Assembly: GCF_900343085.1 (NCBI RefSeq)
Contig: NZ_OPYI01000009.1
Coordinates: forward strand, 43,194-107,193
Direction: 5' to 3'
Length of the DNA: 64,000 bases
From: Aedoeadaptatus coli
GTDB taxonomy: Bacteria; Bacillota; Clostridia; Tissierellales; Peptoniphilaceae
The notes below the pieces were generated by a model. It worked only from the letters and a program-made list of their open reading frames with translations. It did not search any database and was not told where the DNA came from. The number at the start of each line of letters is the position of its first letter. Position 1 is the first letter of the stretch. Below are positions 55,669 to 63,979 of this stretch, in pieces. The position numbers were made by a program, and so were the translations under genes.

Positions 55669-58152
55669 ATGCGGGTAAAGAATCGGATGTGGCTGAGAAA
55701 AATTGCGATTAGTCGGCTAAGGGAAAATGCCGGGCGCAGACGGGTCCTCTTCCTATCCATTGCCTTAAGCGCCCTTCTATTTACAGCTGTTTTTTCAATC
55801 GTTTTTGGCATCGTGAAGAGCATGGAAATTCAAACCATGCGCACCATTGGCACCACAAGTCATGGCAGCTTTAAAGAGGTCGATGACAAAGCCATTCGCA
55901 CCTTGGCCCGAGATTCGCGTATCGTCGACTACGCCGTGAGGCAATTCATTGGTGTCTCGCAAGATCAGAAGATCCCTTTGGAAATAAGCTACTTGGATGA
56001 AAAGGGCTTTCAGTGGGCACTTATGGAGGACATGGACGGTCATTTACCGAGAAAAAAGAACGAAATCGTTGTTGAAAAACAAGCCGTGGAGAAGATGGGA
56101 TACAAAGGACAGATCGGTGAGAAAATCCACGTGGCCTATCATGTGATCGATCGTTCTTCTTCGGAAGTATTGGCTCGAAAAAACGATGATTTTGTCATCG
56201 TTGGAACGTACAAAAGTCCTGTGGAATCCAATGTGGGTGTCGGGCAAATCTATGTATCGAAAGCCTACGCCGACGAGCAAGGGATTCCTTCAAATAATCA
56301 GGAAATGGAAGTTCGTTTAAAGCATTCCTGGCGTATTCGACGGCAATTGAGTGCCATCGCCAAGGATGCCGGCTATGAGATCGGCGGAAGTCCCGGAGCG
56401 GCGGGGGAAAAGACTCTGCGTTTAGGCGTCAATGTCGCCTATTTTTCAAACGATGAAAATTTTGACTACACGATTTTTCTGCCTGCGCTCGCCATGGTGT
56501 CTTTGATTTTTTTATCCGCCTATCTCATTATCCACACAGTATTTGAGTTATCCGTTGCCGAAGACGTGCGCCTGATCGGTTTGTTAAAAACCTTGGGAAT
56601 GACGAAAAAGCAGACGAGGCAGCTCTTATATTTTCAAGGCCTGATGCTCGATTTGCCCGCGACGATCGTCGGTGAATTCGGAGGATTTGCAATCAGTGCG
56701 ATGATTTTAAATCGCCTCTTTGAACAAAATGCGATGCTGGCGAACGTTCGACCCGATGTTGCGTTTTTCGCAGGCGTGGGCATTGTTTCCGCCGTCGTCA
56801 CCGTGTGTACTGTATATCTCTCCATCTTCAGGCCGGCGCGTTTGGCGGAGAAAGTTCCTCCGATTCACGGGGCGCAGTATACTGATACGGTCATGGGAAA
56901 TTATAAAAGCCGTCACAGTTTTTCGCTCGTACGTTTGGCTGTTCGGGAAGTCTTTCATAGAAAAGGGCGATTTACATCCGTGGTATTGTCCATGGCATTG
57001 GCATCAATCATCTTTACATCTGTATTGACCTATACGACAAATATGGACATAAAAAAAGGCCTCTCCGATACGATTACGACCGACTACAATGTGGCGAGCC
57101 CCGCCTATTTTCGGTACGAGTATCTTGGTATGGACGCAGCGTTGGACCCGGAGTATTGCAGGAAAATTGAGCTACAGCCCGGATTTGTCGGCGGCGGAGG
57201 CATTTACGGGGCAGGTTACGAGAGTGCCTATCCGGAGGTAAATATAAAGGGAGAAACTGTTTTTTCCGTACTCTTCGGCATGGATCCGTATTTAGTGAAA
57301 AAACAGTCCTTTTTGGAAGGTCACTTCGATGAAAAAAGCTGGAATGAGGGAGACAGCGTTATTCTCGGGATTGAGCAAGGCGGCGAAAGCCCCTTTTCCG
57401 TTGGAGAAAAAATCCATGTGACGGTAAAGGGCGAAGAGAGGGTATTGACGGTCATGGGAAAAATTCCCTATAACTTTTCCAACGGGCTACGTTATTTCAT
57501 GGAAGTGGGGAAAGAGAAAGATCTCCCCGTGAGTGAAACGAATCCTGCGCGTGATCGCGTATATTTATACATCGCTCCAAAAAGCTATAGGGCATGGATG
57601 AAGGATTCAAGTTTGATGTCTTACGGATTTGACATTGAGAAGCAGTCGAAAAAAGACTTTGATGACGCATTGGATAAAATGGAGAAGAAAGCGGATTTTT
57701 CTTACGATTCCAGAGCGAAGCAAGAAAAGTCATTTGAAGACACGAAGCATTTAATCGAGCTTGCCGGTTACAGTCTTGCTTTCGTTCTTTTCCTCATCTC
57801 CATCTTAAATTTTATCAACATCATTGCCACAGAGGTACTGAAAAGCCGGCGTAATTTGGCGATTTTGGAAGCCGTAGGAATGACCCGAAAAAAGCTCAAG
57901 GTCTATTTGGCGGCGAAGACAGCTATCTATTCTGTTTGCAGCTTTTTTATGGCATCTTTCTTCATGGCCTGTGTGGGCAATTCTCTACTAAAACGTGCGA
58001 TGAAGCAGGCGATGTGGCTTGACGTTCAGAGTACGTGGTGGCCATTATTCCTTGTGCATGGCGTAAACGCCTTAATCGGGGTGGTTTTTGTGTTGGCTTA
58101 TTACGAAAGCAAAAGCAAAAAGACCTTAGTTGATCGGGTGCGCGATTTGTAG
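55669..58152 (+). CDS. FtsX-type ABC transporter permease (antimicrobial-peptide type)
   Basis: 827 residues. About eight membrane helices in a 1+3 and 1+3 pattern: helix near 25-45, a large outer domain (about 45-265), three helices (about 275-405), another helix near 440-455, a second outer domain (about 465-695) and three final helices. Two outer domains differ from BceB, which has one, and point to a tandem FtsX architecture. The start at 55669 follows the ATPase stop directly. Substrate unknown. Confidence 0.85.
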   Translation: MRVKNRMWLRKIAISRLRENAGRRRVLFLSIALSALLFTAVFSIVFGIVKSMEIQTMRTIGTTSHGSFKEVDDKAIRTLARDSRIVDYAVRQFIGVSQDQKIPLEISYLDEKGFQWALMEDMDGHLPRKKNEIVVEKQAVEKMGYKGQIGEKIHVAYHVIDRSSSEVLARKNDDFVIVGTYKSPVESNVGVGQIYVSKAYADEQGIPSNNQEMEVRLKHSWRIRRQLSAIAKDAGYEIGGSPGAAGEKTLRLGVNVAYFSNDENFDYTIFLPALAMVSLIFLSAYLIIHTVFELSVAEDVRLIGLLKTLGMTKKQTRQLLYFQGLMLDLPATIVGEFGGFAISAMILNRLFEQNAMLANVRPDVAFFAGVGIVSAVVTVCTVYLSIFRPARLAEKVPPIHGAQYTDTVMGNYKSRHSFSLVRLAVREVFHRKGRFTSVVLSMALASIIFTSVLTYTTNMDIKKGLSDTITTDYNVASPAYFRYEYLGMDAALDPEYCRKIELQPGFVGGGGIYGAGYESAYPEVNIKGETVFSVLFGMDPYLVKKQSFLEGHFDEKSWNEGDSVILGIEQGGESPFSVGEKIHVTVKGEERVLTVMGKIPYNFSNGLRYFMEVGKEKDLPVSETNPARDRVYLYIAPKSYRAWMKDSSLMSYGFDIEKQSKKDFDDALDKMEKKADFSYDSRAKQEKSFEDTKHLIELAGYSLAFVLFLISILNFINIIATEVLKSRRNLAILEAVGMTRKKLKVYLAAKTAIYSVCSFFMASFFMACVGNSLLKRAMKQAMWLDVQSTWWPLFLVHGVNALIGVVFVLAYYESKSKKTLVDRVRDL

Positions 58153-58223
58153 ATTTTCGTTTCTCGCTGTGCTTCTGCTTCTAAGCGGGATCGTAGATAG
58201 AAAAAAGAAGGGGGAATAAAAAG

Positions 58224-58250
58224 AGGCAGGGAACGATTACGTTCTCTGCC
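58224..58250 (-). terminator. Minus-strand terminator of the ECF S-component gene
   Basis: An 11-bp stem is followed on the minus strand by CTCTTTTTATT. Almost the same sequence recurs at 58932-58956. Confidence 0.75.
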
Positions 58251-58267
58251 TTATTCGATGGATGAAA

Positions 58268-58777
58268 TTACAGCTTGACGTCTTTTAAGATTCGGCTCAT
58301 GGGCGGAATAAGGACGCCGACGATAATGGCGGAAACGGTGATTTGCAGCACATTTCCCGGAATATTGGCCAAGGGGACCAAGAGGGATTTGAACATGATG
58401 GCTTCGCCGATGTAGTAGGTGAGCACTTTCACGACGGTGACCAAAACGGCGGCGAGGACGTAGCGGCTTAAGCGGAAGTCCCGTGTGTTTAAGGTGGCCA
58501 TAATATAACCCATAATCAGTGCGGAGATCACCGTCATCGGCGACCAAGCCACCCAACCGCTGGTCAGATCGAAGAGGCCCATGCCTAGTGCGCCTGAAAG
58601 CATGCCCACCCGCTTGGAAAAAAAGATGCAGGCGATAAAAAAGGGCACATTCCCCAGGTGGATCAGGCCGCCGTTGGGGGCGAAGGGCAATTGGATTTTC
58701 ACGAGCCACGTAAAGACGTAGACCAGGGCGATAAATAGGGCCGTGAACACCAGTTCGCGGACAGAGTATTCTTTCAT
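58268..58777 (-). CDS. ECF transporter S component (COG4720-like), substrate unknown
   Basis: 170 residues, about five membrane helices. GGLIHLGNVPFFIACIFF and MGLFDLTSGW are typical of the ECF-type substrate-capture subunits of the riboflavin-transporter-like group. It needs a shared EcfA/EcfT module encoded elsewhere. The start at 58777 has AGGAGG upstream; the long frame before it is not coding. The next genes include dihydrofolate reductase, so a folate-type vitamin is one idea, but its own promoter argues for independence. Confidence 0.83.
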   Translation of the reverse strand: MKEYSVRELVFTALFIALVYVFTWLVKIQLPFAPNGGLIHLGNVPFFIACIFFSKRVGMLSGALGMGLFDLTSGWVAWSPMTVISALIMGYIMATLNTRDFRLSRYVLAAVLVTVVKVLTYYIGEAIMFKSLLVPLANIPGNVLQITVSAIIVGVLIPPMSRILKDVKL

Positions 58778-58805
58778 CGTATGTATACCTCCTAATTCAT
58801 ATCTA

Positions 58806-58834
58806 AGTATACTGGAAAACCGAATAGTTTTAAA
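58806..58834 (-). promoter_or_regulatory. Promoter of the ECF S-component gene
   Basis: On the minus strand TTTAAA (58829-58834), 17 bases, then TATACT (58806-58811). Confidence 0.6.
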
Positions 58835-58931
58835 CGCTTTTACCTGTATTTTTATAATGGAATACAAAAATGATCGACAGGACGGTCTTTTATGATTCGA
58901 TTCGGGAGGGATGTTGCGAAGCATAAAAAGA

Positions 58932-58956
58932 GGCAGGGAACGATTCGGTTCTCTGC
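58932..58956 (-). terminator. Minus-strand terminator of folA
   Basis: An 11-bp type hairpin followed on the minus strand by CTCTTTTTATG. A near copy of the terminator at 58224. Confidence 0.75.
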
Positions 58957-58967
58957 CTTTCTTGCGT

Positions 58968-59432
58968 TTATTTTTTCCGTATCCAATGTTCTTCTGCGGC
59001 CTTTTCGGTGATGGGTGTGGTCTCCACCAAATCGAAATCATCTTCCAAGGAGGGGATCTTTACATCGCCACCGGAGCGGTAATTGACCCGCGTGATGTAG
59101 GCCTCTTCGATGCGGTGAAAGAGGGCTTTAATGATCCCGGCGCCGCCGACGAGATAGATTTTTCTGTCGCCGCAGGCCTCGAGTTTTTCGTCCAGCTCTT
59201 CTTCCGAGGAAAAGTAAAAGACATCTTCTTCGTCGGACAAATTTTTCCGCGTCATGACGCCGGTGATGCGATGGGGAAGCTTTCCCGCATTTTCCAAAGT
59301 CTTTCTGCCCATAAGGATCACTTGGCCTGTGGTGCGGGCCTTGAAGCGGGCCAGATCTTCCGGGATAAAGGTGATCTGCTCGCCGTCTTTTGCGATGGCG
59401 TTATCTAGATCGGCGAGAATCAAGAGAATCAT
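58968..59432 (-). CDS. folA: Dihydrofolate reductase, divergent
   Basis: 154 residues. ILADLDNAIAKDG at the start, the active Asp in IPEDLARF, GRKTLE for NADPH, YLVGGAGII and the conserved TRV strand. The usual Pro-Trp of the Met20 loop is replaced by Ile-Thr (QITFIPEDL). It makes tetrahydrofolate and is the trimethoprim target. Its ATG overlaps the stop of the upstream GNAT gene (ATGA). Confidence 0.88.
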   Translation of the reverse strand: MILLILADLDNAIAKDGEQITFIPEDLARFKARTTGQVILMGRKTLENAGKLPHRITGVMTRKNLSDEEDVFYFSSEEELDEKLEACGDRKIYLVGGAGIIKALFHRIEEAYITRVNYRSGGDVKIPSLEDDFDLVETTPITEKAAEEHWIRKK

Positions 59433-60640
59433 CGAATGGTCTCGATTTTCGCGCTCAATTCCGTCGGGTGGACGCGTTTTAGTTCCGCCCGCGCCCGATC
59501 CGGCGTTTCGGAGAAGATCACCAGCTGTCCCGGCGTGGCGTCGTGGCGCAAAAGGTTTCTCTCCAACAAATCGCGACGAAGGCCTGTGACGAAGAGGTCG
59601 AAGACGTCGATTTTTGCGAGCTTTCTCGCAAGGGTTTCTTCTAAAAACTTTTCCATGGCGTCGGCCTGGGTGGAGAAGGGCACGTCGATGACGGCCAGGG
59701 TGTCGAAGGGATTTTCCTTTAAGGCGTCGATTTTTTCGGCGAAGCTGTTGTAGAAATCCGCATCCAGATTGTGGGCCCCCCGCAGATCTTCCGCTTCCAG
59801 AACCATTTCCACCGTGGAGAGGGATGCGCTTTGGGAGTCGAAGACCGCCCGATAAGCATTGGCGGAAAATTCATCGGCGGTGCCGATTAAAAGGGCGGTT
59901 TTGCTCTTGCTCAGGCGATCGGCTTCGGCGGCACATTTCGCCGGTAGGTCGAAGTCGTCGAGCGGGCGAAAGGCGCGTTTGCCGTAGAGGGCCGGGGCGA
60001 TAAAGGTGTATTTCCCCGTGCGGCGCTTGGTTTCTTTGGCAAGATCCAGCCAGGGGGCGTCGTCTCTTAACAGATCGACGACGAAAAGGTGCTCCTTGGG
60101 GAAGTGGTTGCGAATCACGGGAATCAGTTCGAAATCTCTCGTGCCCATGGTGAAATACATGAGGGGCAGGTTTTGGCGATGCTCGAAAAGGGGAATGGGA
60201 TTTTTCGTCTTTCCCGTCACCTTTTTCTCGAAATCCAAACGCATACGGTCTTTCGGGCCGCGGTATTTGGATTTCGGTTGAAAGCCGCAGGCTTCGTAGA
60301 AGGCGCGGGCGGAGAGGGGGCCTTCGGCGGTGAGGACCTGATCTTTTTCCAGGCGGTTTTCCAAAAAGGCCAGCATCTGCTTACCCAGACCTTGGCGCTG
60401 TTTGTCGTAGGCCACGAGAATTTCCTCCACGTGGAGGCCTTCCTCCGTCGTTTTCGTCACGGCGGCGCCGATTAAATCGTCGTCGTCGAAAAGGCCGTAG
60501 AGGATCTTGTCCCGGTCCCAGGTTTTTCGGGCGTCGTCGAAGGCTTCGTCGTAGGGATTAAAAAGGATGTGTTTTCTCAGGGCGATGGCTGCCTCGTGGG
60601 CCGGCGAATCGTAGGCGATGGTGTTCATGTAAATGGTCAT
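59429..60640 (-). CDS. GNAT acetyltransferase fused to a degenerate glutamate-racemase-like domain
   Basis: 403 residues. Residues 1-140 are a GNAT domain with the acetyl-CoA motif RQGLGKQ (82-88) and SARAFYEACGF. The rest lines up without gaps with the opening of glutamate racemase over 159-197 (PL-YFTMG, IPVIRNHFP, then DLLRDDAPW). The catalytic residues are changed: the FDSG Asp is Thr164, the first Cys corresponds to Thr254, the second to Leu354. So the second domain is probably not a racemase. It may bind a small ligand. The start at 60640 has TGGAGG upstream. The domain assignment by eye is tentative. Confidence 0.65.
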   Translation of the reverse strand: MTIYMNTIAYDSPAHEAAIALRKHILFNPYDEAFDDARKTWDRDKILYGLFDDDDLIGAAVTKTTEEGLHVEEILVAYDKQRQGLGKQMLAFLENRLEKDQVLTAEGPLSARAFYEACGFQPKSKYRGPKDRMRLDFEKKVTGKTKNPIPLFEHRQNLPLMYFTMGTRDFELIPVIRNHFPKEHLFVVDLLRDDAPWLDLAKETKRRTGKYTFIAPALYGKRAFRPLDDFDLPAKCAAEADRLSKSKTALLIGTADEFSANAYRAVFDSQSASLSTVEMVLEAEDLRGAHNLDADFYNSFAEKIDALKENPFDTLAVIDVPFSTQADAMEKFLEETLARKLAKIDVFDLFVTGLRRDLLERNLLRHDATPGQLVIFSETPDRARAELKRVHPTELSAKIETIR

Positions 60641-60651
60641 GTCATCCTCCA

Positions 60652-60682
60652 TAAAAAAATACAGGGACTCGCCCTGTATTTT
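60652..60682 (-). terminator. Terminator between gntR and the GNAT gene
   Basis: An 11-bp stem (60656-60666 with 60672-60682) is followed on the minus strand by a run of seven T residues. It makes gntR largely separate from the downstream genes. Confidence 0.88.
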
Positions 60683-60684
60683 AC

Positions 60685-61341
60685 TTAGTCGTCTGTGGCT
60701 GTCTGACCCACTTCGGAAAAGTGATAGGTCCAATGGGTGTGGGCGAGGAAATCTTCCAGCTCTTCAATTTTGTTTTCTCGGAAAAGATCCGTAATGTGGG
60801 AGTGTTGTTGATTGGTGTCGTGCAAAAGCTTTTGAAACTCTTCGTTGCTGCCCATGTCGTGGCCTTGGCGAATGAAGCGCCGTTGGAGTCGGTCGATGGT
60901 GTTAATCAGGGTTTCGTTGTGGGACTTTTCGATGTAGATATCGTGGAAGCGCTCTTGCAAAATAAAATACTCGTCGAATTGGAAGCGATCGATGTGAAAG
61001 TCCATAAGCTCAACTAAATCGTCCATGGATTTTAAATCTTCCGGGGTTAGGTAGTTGGCGGCGAGCTTCGCGGCCAGGGCATCCAAGGGCGCGAGAATGC
61101 GGTAGATGTCTTCGCTTTCTTTTCTCGTGAGGGGCTTTACCCGAAAGCCTCTGCGGGGAGCGGAGTCCAAGAAGCCGTCGGCGGCTAATTGAATCAACGC
61201 TTCGCGAACCGGCGTACGGGAGATGTTTAATTGCTGGCATATGTCTTGTTCGTTTACTTTTTCGTTGGAGTTTAGTTTGCCGAGACGGATCTGTTCGGCA
61301 ATAAAATTATAAACGTGGTCTTTTAAAGATAAAAATTCCAT
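60685..61341 (-). CDS. GntR-family regulator (FadR subfamily)
   Basis: 218 residues. N-terminal winged helix (EQDICQQLNISRTPVREAL) and a C-terminal all-helical FCD-type ligand domain with metal-binding histidines (FHDIYIEKSHNE, HSH). FadR-type members sense organic acids. Two TGTNTACA sites lie in its promoter. It is divergent from the alpha/beta hydrolase-Mur ligase cassette and could control it. AAGGAGG ribosome site. Confidence 0.9.
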   Translation of the reverse strand: MEFLSLKDHVYNFIAEQIRLGKLNSNEKVNEQDICQQLNISRTPVREALIQLAADGFLDSAPRRGFRVKPLTRKESEDIYRILAPLDALAAKLAANYLTPEDLKSMDDLVELMDFHIDRFQFDEYFILQERFHDIYIEKSHNETLINTIDRLQRRFIRQGHDMGSNEEFQKLLHDTNQQHSHITDLFRENKIEELEDFLAHTHWTYHFSEVGQTATDD

Positions 61342-61377
61342 TCTGTAACCTCCTTAAGAGACATTTCTTTGAATACA

Positions 61378-61406
61378 ATCATAACATCAGGAAAAAACAA
61401 TGTCTA
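61378..61406 (-). promoter_or_regulatory. gntR promoter
   Basis: On the minus strand TAGACA (61401-61406), 17 bases, then TATGAT (61378-61383) in an extended TG context. Confidence 0.6.
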
Positions 61407-61427
61407 CAATTTTCACTACTGTATACA
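61401..61427. promoter_or_regulatory. Paired GntR-type operator sites
   Basis: TGTCTACA (61401-61408) and the perfect palindrome TGTATACA (61420-61427), each followed by AAT, are 19 bases apart. The first covers the -35 of gntR, consistent with autorepression. Confidence 0.6.
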
Positions 61428-61534
61428 ATATGTATTAAGCAAAGGGTTTCAAGGACCGCAATTTTATAAAAATGCGTCGACGGCCTCGGCCCGCGGCGGC
61501 TCCTATGGTATAATCAGTTTTTAAGGGGGAAGCC

Positions 61535-62299
61535 ATGGAGAAAGAATTTATCGTTATCGACGGGAAAAAGATTGCCGTCCTGGACACGAAGGTGGGAGAT
61601 AATGTGGCCTTTGTCTTGCACGGCTGGGGCGCAAACATCGAATCGGTCGTGCCCATTGTGGGCAGCCTGAAGGATCGCTACCGGGTCATCGCCTACGACA
61701 GCTTGGGCCACGGGGATAGCGACGAACCGGATGAGGTGATCGGCGGCGACGATTACGTGGATCTGTTGAAGAAGATCTACGATTACTACGGTATCGCCCG
61801 GGCCACCTGCGTCGGCCATTCCTTCGGCGGAAAGACATTGACCGTCTTCGCCGCCCTCTATCCCGAAAAGGTGGACAAGCTGGTATTGGTGGACGCCTCG
61901 GGCGTGCTGCCCAAGCGGTCCTTTACTTATTATAGGAAGGTTTACACCTTTAAGTTTTTGAAGAAGCTCTACAAACTGCTGTTTTTCTGGCAGGATACGG
62001 ATGCGGCCATGGCGCGTTTTTACAAGAAATTCGGTTCCGACGACTACAAAGCGGCGGATGGGATTATGCGCAAGGTCTTCGTGAAGGTGGTAAACGAGTC
62101 CACGGAAGAATACTTCCCGAAGATTCAGGCGGACACTCTGTTGATCTGGGGCGACGAAGACGACGCCACGCCCCTGTCCATGGGGAAGGTGTTTGAAGAA
62201 AAAATTCCCGAAGCGGGCCTCGTGGTCCTAAAAGGCGGGCACTACAGTTATCTCGACGCCTACGGCCAATTCGACGCCGTGTTGCGTTCATTTTTATAA
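61535..62299 (+). CDS. Alpha/beta hydrolase
   Basis: 254 residues. Oxyanion segment HGWG (29-32), nucleophile Ser96 in GHSFGG, acid in WGDEDDATP and His in GGHYSYLD. No signal peptide, so cytoplasmic or peripheral. Substrate unknown. It precedes the membrane-anchored Mur ligase gene by 9 bases and probably works with it. Confidence 0.87.
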   Translation: MEKEFIVIDGKKIAVLDTKVGDNVAFVLHGWGANIESVVPIVGSLKDRYRVIAYDSLGHGDSDEPDEVIGGDDYVDLLKKIYDYYGIARATCVGHSFGGKTLTVFAALYPEKVDKLVLVDASGVLPKRSFTYYRKVYTFKFLKKLYKLLFFWQDTDAAMARFYKKFGSDDYKAADGIMRKVFVKVVNESTEEYFPKIQADTLLIWGDEDDATPLSMGKVFEEKIPEAGLVVLKGGHYSYLDAYGQFDAVLRSFL

Positions 62300-62308
62300 G
62301 GAGTCTCT

Positions 62309-63847
62309 ATGTATCATTCAGTTTCTTTCGTGATGTTTTTCGCCATTTACCTGGCCCTGAGCTTCGCGCTCTACAAGGTGTTTAACGAGCGGGCCCTCTA
62401 TCCCCTGCACATGCTTCAGTTGGAAGGCTACAACGAAGGGGAGTACAAGGCGTGGATCCGCGCAAACGGCGACAAGATTAAAGCCTTCCGCTACGCCCCT
62501 ACCTCGGAAAAGACGCCTCTGGTAATGACGGATCGGGCCACGCGGCTCTTCAATGTGCACCGCTTATTGAATCGCCTGCTCCTTCTCGTGGCCCTTCTCG
62601 CCTCCGTGGCCGCTTACGGCGCATCGCCGACCTTGGCGACGGTGGTCTTCGCCCTCATCTGCATGGGGATTTACTATTTCCAATACGTGATATTGATTTA
62701 TGCCAATCGGATCAATTATCCCAAGGAAATGAAGATCAATCAGGGCTTTTACGACGCGGCGCAGAAAAAGGTGCGGGATCTGAAGGAAAAGGGCCTGCAG
62801 GTCGTGGGCATTACGGGAAGTTTCGGCAAGACTTCCACGAAATTCATCACCTCCACCGTCCTTGAAGAGGCCTTTGTCGTGCAAAACACGCCCTCTTCTT
62901 ACAACACGCCCATGGGCCTTTCCAAGGTCATCAACAACGAATTGGACGAGAAAGACGAGATCTTCCTCGCCGAGCTGGGCGCCAAAGAGCCCGGGGAAAT
63001 TGCCGAAGTGGCGGAGCTGGTGCAGCCTTCCATCGGGATCATTACCGCCATCGGGCCCACCCACATGCATCTGTTTAAGACCATCGAAAACATTCAAAAG
63101 ACCAAGTACGAGCTCATCGAAGCCTTGGCCGACGACGACATCGCCATTTTTAATTACGACAACGACTACGTGAAGCCCTTGGCGGACAAGACGAAAAAAC
63201 GCACCATTCGCTACGGCATGGAAGCCATCGAAAAGCTCGACGTCTATGCCAAGGACATTGCCGTTCACGAACGGGGCAGCTCCTTCACCCTGGGCTTTAA
63301 GGACAAGGGCGAAGTGAAGGCGGAAACGAAGCTTTTAGGCAAGCACAATATTTCCAATCTCCTCGCTGCCGCAAGCGTGGGCTACGTGCTCGGCATGGAG
63401 CCTGAGGCCGTGGCTAGGGGCATCGGCAAAGTAGAGCCGGTGGAACACCGCCTGAACATCGTGGACGGGGGCACGGGGATCATCGTCATCGACGACGCCT
63501 TTAACTCCAATCCCGTGGGCGCACGGGCGGCGTTGGATGTGCTGAGTCAATTCGAAAAGGGCAAGAAGATCATCGTCACGCCGGGCATGGTGGAACTCGG
63601 CGATATGGAAGAGGAAGAAAATTACAAACTGGGTAAGGAAATCGCAGGGGTCTGCGACGTGGCCATTCTCGTGGGCAAAAAGCGCACGGCGCCCATTCAA
63701 AAGGGCCTGATGGACGCGGGCTTCAGCGAAGAGAAGATGATCGTGGCGAAAAATCTCGATGAGGCCACGGCTTCCTTGGGCCATGTGGCCGCAGTGGGCG
63801 ACGTGGTGCTCTTCGAAAACGACCTTCCCGATTCCTACGACGAATAA
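62309..63847 (+). CDS. Membrane-anchored Mur ligase (MurF-like)
   Basis: 512 residues. Three membrane helices at the N-terminus (about 5-24, 87-104 and 108-131) precede a Mur ligase core. ATP site GSFGKTST (170-177), the middle-domain AELGAKEPGEI and GPTHMHLF, and the C-terminal EHRLNIVDGG, DDAFNSNP motifs resemble MurF. MurF itself is soluble and adds D-Ala-D-Ala; the membrane part suggests a different job at the lipid-linked precursor stage. It pairs with the hydrolase and perhaps with the cut gene after it. AAGGAG ribosome site. Confidence 0.85.
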   Translation: MYHSVSFVMFFAIYLALSFALYKVFNERALYPLHMLQLEGYNEGEYKAWIRANGDKIKAFRYAPTSEKTPLVMTDRATRLFNVHRLLNRLLLLVALLASVAAYGASPTLATVVFALICMGIYYFQYVILIYANRINYPKEMKINQGFYDAAQKKVRDLKEKGLQVVGITGSFGKTSTKFITSTVLEEAFVVQNTPSSYNTPMGLSKVINNELDEKDEIFLAELGAKEPGEIAEVAELVQPSIGIITAIGPTHMHLFKTIENIQKTKYELIEALADDDIAIFNYDNDYVKPLADKTKKRTIRYGMEAIEKLDVYAKDIAVHERGSSFTLGFKDKGEVKAETKLLGKHNISNLLAAASVGYVLGMEPEAVARGIGKVEPVEHRLNIVDGGTGIIVIDDAFNSNPVGARAALDVLSQFEKGKKIIVTPGMVELGDMEEEENYKLGKEIAGVCDVAILVGKKRTAPIQKGLMDAGFSEEKMIVAKNLDEATASLGHVAAVGDVVLFENDLPDSYDE

Positions 63848-63890
63848 TATAGAAAGCGGCTTTCGGGCCGCTTTCAGAGTGATGACAAAG

Positions 63891-63922
63891 GAGGGAGAAT
63901 CATCCGATTCCCCCTCTTTTTT
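63891..63922 (+). terminator. Terminator after the Mur ligase gene
   Basis: A stem of about 11 bp with one mismatch (63891-63901 with 63906-63916) is followed by six T residues, within a longer 63881-63930 inverted repeat. A separate 9-bp hairpin (63852-63860 with 63867-63875) precedes it. Confidence 0.75.
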
Positions 63923-63979
63923 GTGTCATCAAACAGCATCCGCCTCAATTATAGTAAAATAGAAAAAAAGGAGGCCACC

